Positions 27,131 through 33,236 of a stretch of DNA of 64,000 bases are shown here, in pieces (positions within the stretch are counted from its first letter, which is position 1; each line of letters starts with the position of its first letter). The position numbers were made by a program, and so were the translations under genes. Below the pieces are notes generated by a model. It saw nothing but the letters and a program-made list of their open reading frames with translations, searched no databases and was not told where the DNA came from. Source of the DNA: Clostridia bacterium (lineage in GTDB: Bacteria; Bacillota; Clostridia; Christensenellales; Aristaeellaceae); NCBI GenBank assembly GCA_017484085.1, contig JAFUTW010000020.1, forward strand, positions 1 through 64,000, written 5' to 3'.

Positions 27131-27882
27131 GTATTATGGACAAGCTGAAGGACATGCTGCCCGGTTCCGCCAAAGAAAAAGAAGCCTCTCTGCCCGAAGC
27201 CGAGCAGATCGATGCGGACGCGGTCGGGTCCGCACCGGACGCCGCCGCAGATGAAAGCCCCAAGACCGGAGAAGCCGCCGTGACAGACGTGTCCGCCCAA
27301 GACGCAAACGAGACCGCAGCCACATCTTCCGCGACGGCGGATCATTTGACCATCCGCGTCGACTACGCCGAAGAGGAGGCCCGCAGGGAGACCGCTCCGG
27401 TTTCACAGCGCGACATCCTCGCCGCGCGCGTGATCGAGTGCCTCAAGGCGCGCAAGTTCCGCTATACGGTCCAGCGGGATGATGAAAAGATTCTGCACAT
27501 CACCATGAATATGATGATGAACGGCAAGCTGAACTCCTGCGTCATGCACGTCTTCGCCAACCCGACAGACATCGAGGCGGTCTGCGTATGCCCCATCAAG
27601 GCCACGGAGGACGTGCGCTCCCAGGTCGCGGAATACATCACGCGGGCCAACTGCATGCTGAAGTTCGGCAGCTTCCGGCTCGATTACCGCAGCGGAGAGG
27701 TGCGCTTCGCCTGCGCGCTCTCCGCCATCGAAGGAACGCCTTCCCTGAAGGACGTGGACCGCACCATCGCGATCCCCTTCCTTATGATGAACCGCTACGG
27801 CGACGGGCTGGTCAAAAGCCTCATGGGATACGGCAATCCGGAGGAGGATCTCGCGGCGATCCTCCGGCAGCCGCCGAAGTGA
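27127..27882 (+). CDS. YbjN-domain-like protein with acidic N-terminal tail
   Basis: A 251-residue soluble protein. Residues 1-95 are disordered-looking and rich in Ala, Glu and Asp. Residues about 100-245 resemble the YbjN fold, a type III secretion chaperone-like alpha/beta domain: LKARKFRYTVQRDDEKILHIT, then the landmark RANCMLKFGSFRLDYRSGEVRFACALS, and a closing helix NPEEDLAAILRQ. YbjN proteins are poorly characterised and proposed to act in signalling. The start ATG overlaps the transporter stop, with GGGAGG upstream, so the two are translationally coupled. Function unknown. Confidence 0.7.
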   Translation: MSIMDKLKDMLPGSAKEKEASLPEAEQIDADAVGSAPDAAADESPKTGEAAVTDVSAQDANETAATSSATADHLTIRVDYAEEEARRETAPVSQRDILAARVIECLKARKFRYTVQRDDEKILHITMNMMMNGKLNSCVMHVFANPTDIEAVCVCPIKATEDVRSQVAEYITRANCMLKFGSFRLDYRSGEVRFACALSAIEGTPSLKDVDRTIAIPFLMMNRYGDGLVKSLMGYGNPEEDLAAILRQPPK

Positions 27883-27989
27883 AAACAATTATTTTTCTGC
27901 TATTACTGGATAAATCAGGGCACTTTCCCTGAAAAAGGGCGAAATTCAAAGAAAAAAGAAGAAAGTTTGAGATTTTCCGGCTTTTTCTG

Positions 27990-28018
27990 TTGACACTGCC
28001 CCCCTGCTGCCGTATAAT
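27990..28018 (+). promoter_or_regulatory. Consensus promoter of the rpmG-secE-nusG-rplK-rplA operon
   Basis: TTGACA (27990-27995), 17 bp, TATAAT (28013-28018): a full consensus match, suiting a highly expressed operon. Confidence 0.92.
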
Positions 28019-28076
28019 AGCGGAGCATGTTTGGCAGGCGTATTTCGTCTGCCGTAAAGGATAAGGAGGTGCCAGG

Positions 28077-28241
28077 ATGGCTCAAGCCGGATCGCGCGTG
28101 AAGATCGTGCTGGCGTGCACGGAGTGCAAGCAGCGTAATTACAATACGATGAAGAACAAGCGCAACGACCCTGACCGTATCGAAATGCGCAAGTACTGCC
28201 GTTTCTGCAAGAAGCACACGGTTCATAAAGAAACCCGCTGA
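28077..28241 (+). CDS. rpmG: 50S ribosomal protein L33
   Basis: A 54-residue protein beginning [21 protein letters not shown]. Two cysteine pairs, CTEC (14-17) and CRFC (41-44), make the zinc-ribbon type of L33, and the tail [10 protein letters not shown] is characteristic. It belongs to the large ribosomal subunit near the E site. GATAAGGAGGTG lies just upstream. It is the first gene of the operon leading into secE, a conserved order in Firmicutes. Confidence 0.97.
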   Translation: MAQAGSRVKIVLACTECKQRNYNTMKNKRNDPDRIEMRKYCRFCKKHTVHKETR

Positions 28242-28275
28242 CGCTTACGCACAACGGAATAAGGATGTGAGAGAG

Positions 28276-28539
28276 ATGTCTGAGAAAAAGGAAGTCAAAA
28301 CGACGGAGAAGCCCGGCTTCTTCAGCCGCGCAGCCGCCTGGTGCAAGGCCCTCCCCGGCCGCATCCAGGGTGCTTTCAAGAACATGGCGGCCGAACTCAA
28401 AAAGGTCGCCTGGCCTTCCCGCGAGGATCTCATCAATTACTCCCTCGTCGTTATCGCCTTTGTCGTCGTGCTGGCCATTGTCGTCGGCGTGCTGGATACA
28501 GCCTCTTCCTTCCTCGTGAAGCAGCTGATCGCGCTGTAA
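28276..28539 (+). CDS. secE: Protein translocase subunit SecE
   Basis: An 87-residue SecE, the small essential subunit that clamps SecY in the protein-conducting channel. It has the usual amphipathic segment ELKKVAWPSREDLINYS (about 42-58) followed by a single membrane helix (about 58-80). The N-terminal 40 residues are basic and poorly conserved, as usual. The ATG at 28276 lies 10 bp after AAGGA; a GTG nine bases earlier is less well placed. It sits between rpmG and nusG in the standard order. Confidence 0.95.
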   Translation: MSEKKEVKTTEKPGFFSRAAAWCKALPGRIQGAFKNMAAELKKVAWPSREDLINYSLVVIAFVVVLAIVVGVLDTASSFLVKQLIAL

Positions 28540-28563
28540 GACGGGGCGAGAGGAGCAGAGGGT

Positions 28564-29085
28564 ATGGCACAGGAAAAAGCCCTTTGGTATGTCGTGCATA
28601 CCTATTCGGGTTACGAGAACAAGGTGGCGACCGATCTTCGCAAGACGGTTGAAAACAACGGCATGGGCGATCTCATTCAGGAGGTCATGGTACCGATTGA
28701 AGAGGTTGTGGAGATCCGCAACGGAAAGCCCCATACCATCCAGCACAAGATCTTTCCGGGCTATGTGCTGGTCAAGATGATCAAGACCACGGAGAGCTGG
28801 TATGTCGTGCGCAACACGCGCGGCGTCACGGGCTTTGTGGGCCCGGGAAGCGAGCCGATCCCGCTGACGGACGAAGAGTTCGAGCGGATGACCAGCTGCC
28901 AGGGGACGGTGCACATCGACCTGCAGGCCGGTGACAACGTCCGCATCAAGCAGGAGAATCTCGAGAATGCCATCGGCACGGTGGAGCAGGTCTTCGCCGA
29001 GGAACACAGGGTGCAGGTTTCCATCTCCATCCTGGGCCGCAAGACGATGGTGGAACTCGATATCTCGGAGGTGGAGCGCCTGTAA
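28564..29085 (+). CDS. nusG: Transcription termination/antitermination factor NusG
   Basis: A 173-residue NusG, which binds RNA polymerase and affects pausing, termination and transcription-translation coupling. The NGN domain starts WYVVHTYSGYENKVATDL and contains HKIFPGYVLVKM and WYVVRNTRGVTGFVG. The KOW domain (about 120-173) starts AGDNVRIKQENLENAIGTV and ends DISEVERL. GAGGAGCAGAGGGT precedes the ATG. The gene lies 24 bp after secE and is followed by a structured gap before rplK. Confidence 0.97.
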   Translation: MAQEKALWYVVHTYSGYENKVATDLRKTVENNGMGDLIQEVMVPIEEVVEIRNGKPHTIQHKIFPGYVLVKMIKTTESWYVVRNTRGVTGFVGPGSEPIPLTDEEFERMTSCQGTVHIDLQAGDNVRIKQENLENAIGTVEQVFAEEHRVQVSISILGRKTMVELDISEVERL

Positions 29086-29099
29086 GGCGCGCCACGACG

Positions 29100-29132
29100 C
29101 GTGGGAGGAACCGAGAGGTTCCGCGTAACCAC
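29100..29132 (+). promoter_or_regulatory. Structured leader element before rplK
   Basis: GUGG (29101-29104) pairs with CCAC (29129-29132) around the hairpin GGAACC-GAGA-GGUUCC (29107-29122). A similar GUGG-hairpin-CCAC element lies before rplA. L1 autoregulates the L11-L1 operon in E. coli; that these are L1 sites is an inference. Confidence 0.55.
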
Positions 29133-29152
29133 AGATTGAGGAGGAACAGACC

Positions 29153-29581
29153 ATGGCAAAGAAAGTTACAGGCATGATCAAGCTGCAGGTGCCGGGCGGA
29201 AAGGCCAATCCGGCGCCGCCTATCGGCCCCGCTCTGGGCCAGCACGGTGTTAACATCCCGGGCTTCTGCAAGGAGTTCAACGAGCGCACGAAGAACGACG
29301 TCGGCATGATTATCCCCGTCGTCATCACCGTGTATTCCGACCGCTCCTTCACCTTCATCACCAAGACGCCGCCCGTCCCGGTCCTCATCAAGAAGGCCCT
29401 GGGCATTGAGACCGCCAGCGGCGTGCCGAACAAGACGAAGGTCGGCCAGCTGACGCAGGCGCAGGTCCGCGAGATCGCGGAGAAGAAGATGCCCGACCTC
29501 AACGCCGGCAGCATCGAAGCCGCGATGAGCATGGTCAAGGGTACCGCCCGCTCCATGGGTGTCACCGTGGCCGAGGACTGA
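29153..29581 (+). CDS. rplK: 50S ribosomal protein L11
   Basis: A 142-residue L11, the expected length. It binds 23S rRNA in the GTPase-associated centre and is the site linked to thiostrepton action and RelA activation. Landmarks are the N-terminal [21 protein letters not shown] and [16 protein letters not shown], and the C-terminal RNA-binding domain with [13 protein letters not shown] and [24 protein letters not shown] gives the ribosome binding site. It lies between nusG and rplA as in most bacteria. Confidence 0.98.
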   Translation: MAKKVTGMIKLQVPGGKANPAPPIGPALGQHGVNIPGFCKEFNERTKNDVGMIIPVVITVYSDRSFTFITKTPPVPVLIKKALGIETASGVPNKTKVGQLTQAQVREIAEKKMPDLNAGSIEAAMSMVKGTARSMGVTVAED

Positions 29582-29614
29582 GCACAAACACCCATCCCCG
29601 CAGGGGATGAAGAC

Positions 29615-29646
29615 TGTGGAAGGCGCGAAGGCGCCGTTTGCACCAC
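29615..29646 (+). promoter_or_regulatory. Structured leader element before rplA
   Basis: GUGG (29616-29619) pairs with CCAC (29643-29646) around GGCGC-GAAG-GCGCC (29622-29635), repeating the layout of the element before rplK. A separate CATCCCC/GGGGATG hairpin lies at 29593-29609. Confidence 0.5.
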
Positions 29647-29661
29647 AAGGAGGAACGAAAA

Positions 29662-30351
29662 ATGAAACACGGCAAGAAGTATCTGGAGAGCGCAAAGCTC
29701 ATCGAAGCCGGCAAGCTCTACGATCCGGAAGAGGCTGTCAAGCTGGCCATGCAGACCGCTAAGTCCAAGTTCGACGAGACCATCGAGGTTTCCATCCGCC
29801 TGGGCGTCGATCCCCGTCAGGCCGATCAGCAGGTCCGCGGCGCTGTCGTGCTGCCGCACGGCACCGGCAAGACCGTTCGCGTGCTCGTCTTCGCCAAGGG
29901 CGATCAGGCCAAGGAAGCCGAGGCTGCCGGCGCGGATTATGTCGGCGCTGAGGAGCTCGTTCAGAAGATCCAGAGCGAGAACTGGTTTGAGTTTGACGTC
30001 GTCGTCGCGACCCCGAACATGATGGGTGTCGTCGGCCGTATCGGCCGTATCCTGGGCCCGAAAGGCCTCATGCCTAACCCCAAGAGCGGTACGGTCACCA
30101 TGGACGTCGCCAAGGCAATTTCCGAGATCAAAGCCGGTAAAGTCGAGTACCGTCTCGACAAGCAGGCCATCATCCACTGCCCGGTCGGCAAGAAGTCCTT
30201 CACCGCCGAGCAGCTGACCGAGAACCTGAACACCCTGATGGGCGCTATCGTCCGCGCGAAGCCCGCTGCTGCCAAGGGCACCTACCTGCGCAGCGTCGTG
30301 CTTTCCTCCACGATGGGCCCCGGCATCAAGGTCAACGGCCTCAAGTTCTGA
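29662..30351 (+). CDS. rplA: 50S ribosomal protein L1
   Basis: A 229-residue L1, the normal length. L1 forms the mobile stalk that guides deacylated tRNA out of the E site and often represses its own mRNA. It contains [20 protein letters not shown], the family signature, and the usual N-terminal [13 protein letters not shown] and the C-terminal [11 protein letters not shown]. The ATG at 29662 follows AAGGAGGAACG. It is the last gene of the operon, closed by a strong terminator at 30364. Confidence 0.98.
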   Translation: MKHGKKYLESAKLIEAGKLYDPEEAVKLAMQTAKSKFDETIEVSIRLGVDPRQADQQVRGAVVLPHGTGKTVRVLVFAKGDQAKEAEAAGADYVGAEELVQKIQSENWFEFDVVVATPNMMGVVGRIGRILGPKGLMPNPKSGTVTMDVAKAISEIKAGKVEYRLDKQAIIHCPVGKKSFTAEQLTENLNTLMGAIVRAKPAAAKGTYLRSVVLSSTMGPGIKVNGLKF

Positions 30352-30363
30352 TTAAGCCGCATA

Positions 30364-30402
30364 AAATCACCCGCTCCGTAAATGGGGCGGGTGATTTTTT
30401 TA
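30364..30402 (+). terminator. Rho-independent terminator of the rplKA operon
   Basis: AAATCACCCGC pairs with GCGGGTGATTT, followed by an uninterrupted run of T. Confidence 0.93.
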
Positions 30403-30440
30403 AGAAACAAATATTGCTTCGATTCTCAAAACTTCACTGA

Positions 30441-30507
30441 TCAATCCCCCGCGCCGCAGCGCGGCCCCTTTTGCAGGGGGCTGTCAGCTGTTGGCTGACT
30501 GAGGGTT
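30441..30507 (-). repeat. Dispersed repeat, copy 3 (module A), coding the DUF559 tail
   Basis: Read on the minus strand this is module A, AACCCTCAGTCAGCC with the CAGCCCCCTG...AGGGG and GC-rich hairpins. A spacer remnant continues to about 30403. The last 21 codons and stop of the DUF559 gene lie inside it. Confidence 0.85.
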
Positions 30508-30884
30508 TTCTTTTTAGTTTTCATCCGTTCCTTAATAGTCCTGTCAATTACCTGACAGACTTCATTGAAGTGGTTATCTACCTGCTCATTTGAAAACCGG
30601 ATAACTTCTACTAAGAATTCACCCAGCGCAGCGGTACGGTTGCGGTCACTGGCAAGTCCTTCCTCTGTATGGTGCTGGTTTCCGTCCAGCTCTATGATCA
30701 GCTTTGCGGCAGCACAATAGAAATCTGCAATATATACACCGATCATTCTTTGCCGATAGATTTTTACCGGATAATTCCGCAGGAAACGATACCAAAGTTC
30801 CCTTTCCTGATGTGTCGGGCTATGCCTGTTCTCCCGAGCATATGGCCTCAGTTTGTCACTGTATGCATAATTGTTTCTCGGCAT
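30441..30884 (-). CDS. DUF559 (Vsr/restriction-endonuclease-like) protein within a repeat
   Basis: A 147-residue protein of the DUF559 family, which shares the fold of very-short-patch-repair endonucleases. The core is SPTHQERELWYRFLRN (22-37), then YIADFYCAAAKLIIELDG (51-68) with D54, E66 and D68 as plausible metal ligands, and DGNQHH. Residues 127-147 (TLSQPTADSPLQKGPRCGAG and a final Asp) are translated from repeat module A. Its ribosome binding site, GGAGGGG 8 bp before the ATG, is the end of module B. The gene thus sits exactly between two repeat modules, and an empty version of that junction occurs twice in the window. Function unknown; a nuclease linked to repeat movement is a hypothesis. 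Confidence 0.85.
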   Translation of the reverse strand: MPRNNYAYSDKLRPYARENRHSPTHQERELWYRFLRNYPVKIYRQRMIGVYIADFYCAAAKLIIELDGNQHHTEEGLASDRNRTAALGEFLVEVIRFSNEQVDNHFNEVCQVIDRTIKERMKTKKKTLSQPTADSPLQKGPRCGAGD

Positions 30885-30885
30885 A

Positions 30886-31145
30886 TTAAACCCCTCCGTC
30901 ACGGCTTTCGCCGTGCCACTGGCGTAGGCCCTGCGGGCCGTACGTCCCCGGCTTTGCCGGGGATCGATGGCAAAGCCATCGACGAATCCTCCCCTACAAA
31001 GGGGAGGCGCCGCTTTGCGGCGAAGTAAATGAAGCGCCTTAGTTTTTCAAAGTTCCGCTGATCAATCCTTCGCACCGCAGTGCGGCCCCCTTTACAGGGG
31101 GCTGTCAGCCGCAGGCTGACTGAGGGTTAAACCCCTCCGTCACGT
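30886..31145 (-). repeat. Composite dispersed repeat, copy 4 (modules A-spacer-B long form, plus B fragment)
   Basis: On the minus strand the order is a 17-bp B end, module A (31128-31065), spacer (about 31064-31025) and a long module B (31024-30886). Module B here has extra hairpins (TCCCCGG/CCGGGGA, TCGATGG/CCATCGA) missing from copy 1. The B end meets module A through GGAGGGGTTTAACCC (31138-31124), identical to 21545-21559. It abuts the rsmG stop. Confidence 0.85.
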
Positions 31146-31146
31146 C

Positions 31147-31866
31147 CTACGCCCCCAGCGGCTTTTTCCCCGGCAGGCCTGCCCGCCTGGGATAGGCCCC
31201 GGGCGTCTTTTTTGTCTTGTCGGTGATAAGCAGCATATGGCCCCACTCCGGCCGGCCGGGAACGGGTGCGGGCACCGGTTCCCGCAGCGTGCCGCCGAGC
31301 AGGTAAGCCGCCCGTTTCGCCTGCTGCCATTCCTCCGCGACGCCCGGCCCTTTCCACGCGACGGCGATGCCGCCCGGCATGACGAAGGGCAGCGTCAGCT
31401 CCTGCAGCACGGCGGAATTCGCTACCGCGCGGGAGAGCGCCGCGTCATACCGCTCCCTGTGCGCTTCCATCCGGCCCGCATCCTCCGCGCGCGCGTGGAG
31501 CGTCTCGGCCGTAAGGCCCAGGCGCTTCAGAGTATTCTCCAGGAAGGCGATCCGCTTCTGCAGCGCATCCAGGAACGTCATTTTGAGGTCCGGGCGAAGG
31601 ATGAGCAGGGGCATGCCGGGAAAACCGGCGCCTGTCCCCACGTCGATGACCTTCGCATCCCTCTTCAAAAGGCCCAGCGCCAGCGGCGCGGCGCTGTCCA
31701 GATCGTGCCGGTCGATGCGCTCGTCCTCCTCCAGCACCGCAGTGAGGTCCATTCTTTGATTGTACTCGTCCAGGATGGCGTGAAAGGCCTCAAAGCGCTC
31801 CAGCGCCGCAGCGTCCGCCTCGATTTCCAGCGCAGCCAGCCCGCGCACCAGTCTCTCCCGATTCAT
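31147..31866 (-). CDS. rsmG: 16S rRNA (guanine527-N7)-methyltransferase
   Basis: A 239-residue RsmG (GidB). It methylates N7 of G527 in 16S rRNA using S-adenosylmethionine; loss gives low-level streptomycin resistance in other bacteria. The SAM-binding motif is VIDVGTGAGFPGMPLLI (73-89); other blocks are YNQRMDLTAV, FLDALQKRIAFLENTL and SRAVANSAVLQEL. The ATG at 31866 overlaps the ydcF stop by 4 bp. It is normally found beside mnmG and parA/parB near the origin, but here it ends a radC-ydcF operon and its stop abuts a dispersed repeat. Confidence 0.95.
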   Translation of the reverse strand: MNRERLVRGLAALEIEADAAALERFEAFHAILDEYNQRMDLTAVLEEDERIDRHDLDSAAPLALGLLKRDAKVIDVGTGAGFPGMPLLILRPDLKMTFLDALQKRIAFLENTLKRLGLTAETLHARAEDAGRMEAHRERYDAALSRAVANSAVLQELTLPFVMPGGIAVAWKGPGVAEEWQQAKRAAYLLGGTLREPVPAPVPGRPEWGHMLLITDKTKKTPGAYPRRAGLPGKKPLGA

Positions 31867-32456
31867 CGGCTCCTCCGGCTCTCCCACAGGAATTTCAGCC
31901 AGCTGAGGCCTTCCCGCAGGTGGTTTTTGATAAAGTATTCCGGCTTGCTCTCCGAGCCCCTTCCACTGGCCTCGATGCTGACCTGTCTGGCCAGCGCCAG
32001 CGCGCGGGGCACGTGGTAATCGCTGGTGACGATCAGGGCACGGCTGCAGCCTTCCGCCTCCATCATGGCTTTAGCGTTGATCAGGTTCTCCCGGGTGTTG
32101 ATGGAAGCGGTTTCCGCCAGCACGTCCGCATCACGGCACCCTTTGGCGATCAGCCACGCGCGCATCACGGCACCTTCCGCTGCCGGCTCGTTTGCGCCGC
32201 GGCCGCCGCAGCAGATGATGGGCCTTTGCTTTTCCATGTAGGCCTCCAGCGCCACGCCCATCCGGCGCTCCAGCGCCACGCTGGGCGTCCCGTCCTCTTT
32301 CACCTGCGCGCCCAGAACGAGGATGACGTCCGTCTCCCCTTCCGGCGGCAGATGGGTCTCCATCCAGAAGACGCAGAGGATGAGCGCCGCGGCCGACAGC
32401 AGCGCCGCAGCCGCGAGGATCGCCAACGCCATTGCCAAACGCCTGCCTTTCATCAT
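31863..32456 (-). CDS. YdcF/DUF218-family membrane-anchored protein
   Basis: A 197-residue protein with one N-terminal membrane segment (about 8-32) and a DUF218 domain. Landmarks are DVILVLGAQVKEDGTPSVALERR, PIICCGGRGANEPAAEGAVM and LIVTSDYHVPRALALA. Relatives (YdcF, ElyC/SanA) act at the envelope; ElyC affects lipid carrier and peptidoglycan metabolism, SanA vancomycin resistance. The specific role here is unknown. The ATG at 32456 overlaps the radC stop by 4 bp, and its own stop overlaps rsmG by 4 bp, so the three genes are tightly coupled. Confidence 0.85.
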   Translation of the reverse strand: MMKGRRLAMALAILAAAALLSAAALILCVFWMETHLPPEGETDVILVLGAQVKEDGTPSVALERRMGVALEAYMEKQRPIICCGGRGANEPAAEGAVMRAWLIAKGCRDADVLAETASINTRENLINAKAMMEAEGCSRALIVTSDYHVPRALALARQVSIEASGRGSESKPEYFIKNHLREGLSWLKFLWESRRSR

Positions 32457-33223
32457 TTGCTCTCCGCCTCCCATCCCAGCCCCGGGACCTGACGGGTCAG
32501 TGATGCCGCGCTGCCCGCGCGCAGACTCTCCCCGGAGATCCTTCCGTTTTTGATCAGCCCGCCGGAGGCCATGGAATACGCGGTATCCCTGCCGATGATG
32601 ACGTGGTCCAGCGCACGGATGCCCACGACGCCCAGCGCATCCACCACGCGGCGCGTGGTTTCGATATCCGCTGATGAAGGCTGCGGCGTGCCGCCGGGAT
32701 GGTTGTGCGCCAGAATGACGGCGTGCGCGTGCGCCTGCAGCGCCTGCTCCACCACCTCTCTGGGGTACAGGGAGACTTCGTCCAGCGTCCCCCTGCGCAG
32801 CAGCGCCGCGCGGAGCACCCGGCCGGACAAATCCAGGCAGATGAGGAAGACGCGCTCCTCCTGAGCTCCCGCAAACAGCGTCCTGGCATAGCGCACGGTG
32901 GAGGCGGGATCGCTCAGCGCAGGCCTCTCGCCCAGCCGGCTCTGCTCATACCGGCCCATCAGCTGGGGCATCAGCGACAGCAGGGTCGCCGCGTTTTCTC
33001 CCACCCCGGCGACCGAAAGCAGCGACGCGCGGTCCGCCTCCAGTACGCCGGACAGGGAGCCGAAGCGCACGAGCAGCTCTGCCGCCAGCGGACTTACGTC
33101 CTTCTGCGGGATGGCGTACATCAGCAGGAGTTCCAGTGTCTCCCTTTCCGTAAAGGATGCAAGGCCCTCCCGTAAAAAGCGCTCCCGCAGCCGCTGCCTG
33201 TGCCCTGTATGTACATCGCTCAA
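32453..33223 (-). CDS. radC: RadC-family JAB/MPN protein
   Basis: A 256-residue RadC-like protein. The N-terminal helix-hairpin-helix region (residues about 60-90, VAGVGENAATLLSLMP) is followed by a JAB metalloprotease-like domain with the metal motif HNHPGGTPQPSSAD (H173, H175, D186). Despite the name, a role in recombinational repair is not established; the activity is undefined. The TTG at 33223 is chosen because AAGGAGG ends 8 bp before it; upstream ATG codons would overlap the SNF2 gene end. It lies 13 bp after that gene and starts the chain of 4-bp overlaps with ydcF and rsmG. Confidence 0.88.
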   Translation of the reverse strand: MSDVHTGHRQRLRERFLREGLASFTERETLELLLMYAIPQKDVSPLAAELLVRFGSLSGVLEADRASLLSVAGVGENAATLLSLMPQLMGRYEQSRLGERPALSDPASTVRYARTLFAGAQEERVFLICLDLSGRVLRAALLRRGTLDEVSLYPREVVEQALQAHAHAVILAHNHPGGTPQPSSADIETTRRVVDALGVVGIRALDHVIIGRDTAYSMASGGLIKNGRISGESLRAGSAASLTRQVPGLGWEAESK

Positions 33224-33236
33224 AGCCTTGTCCTCC

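Noticed and set aside
27946-30177. A 743-codon minus-strand frame across the rplKA operon
   Set aside because: It is antisense to five well-identified genes and crosses their promoter and leader elements.
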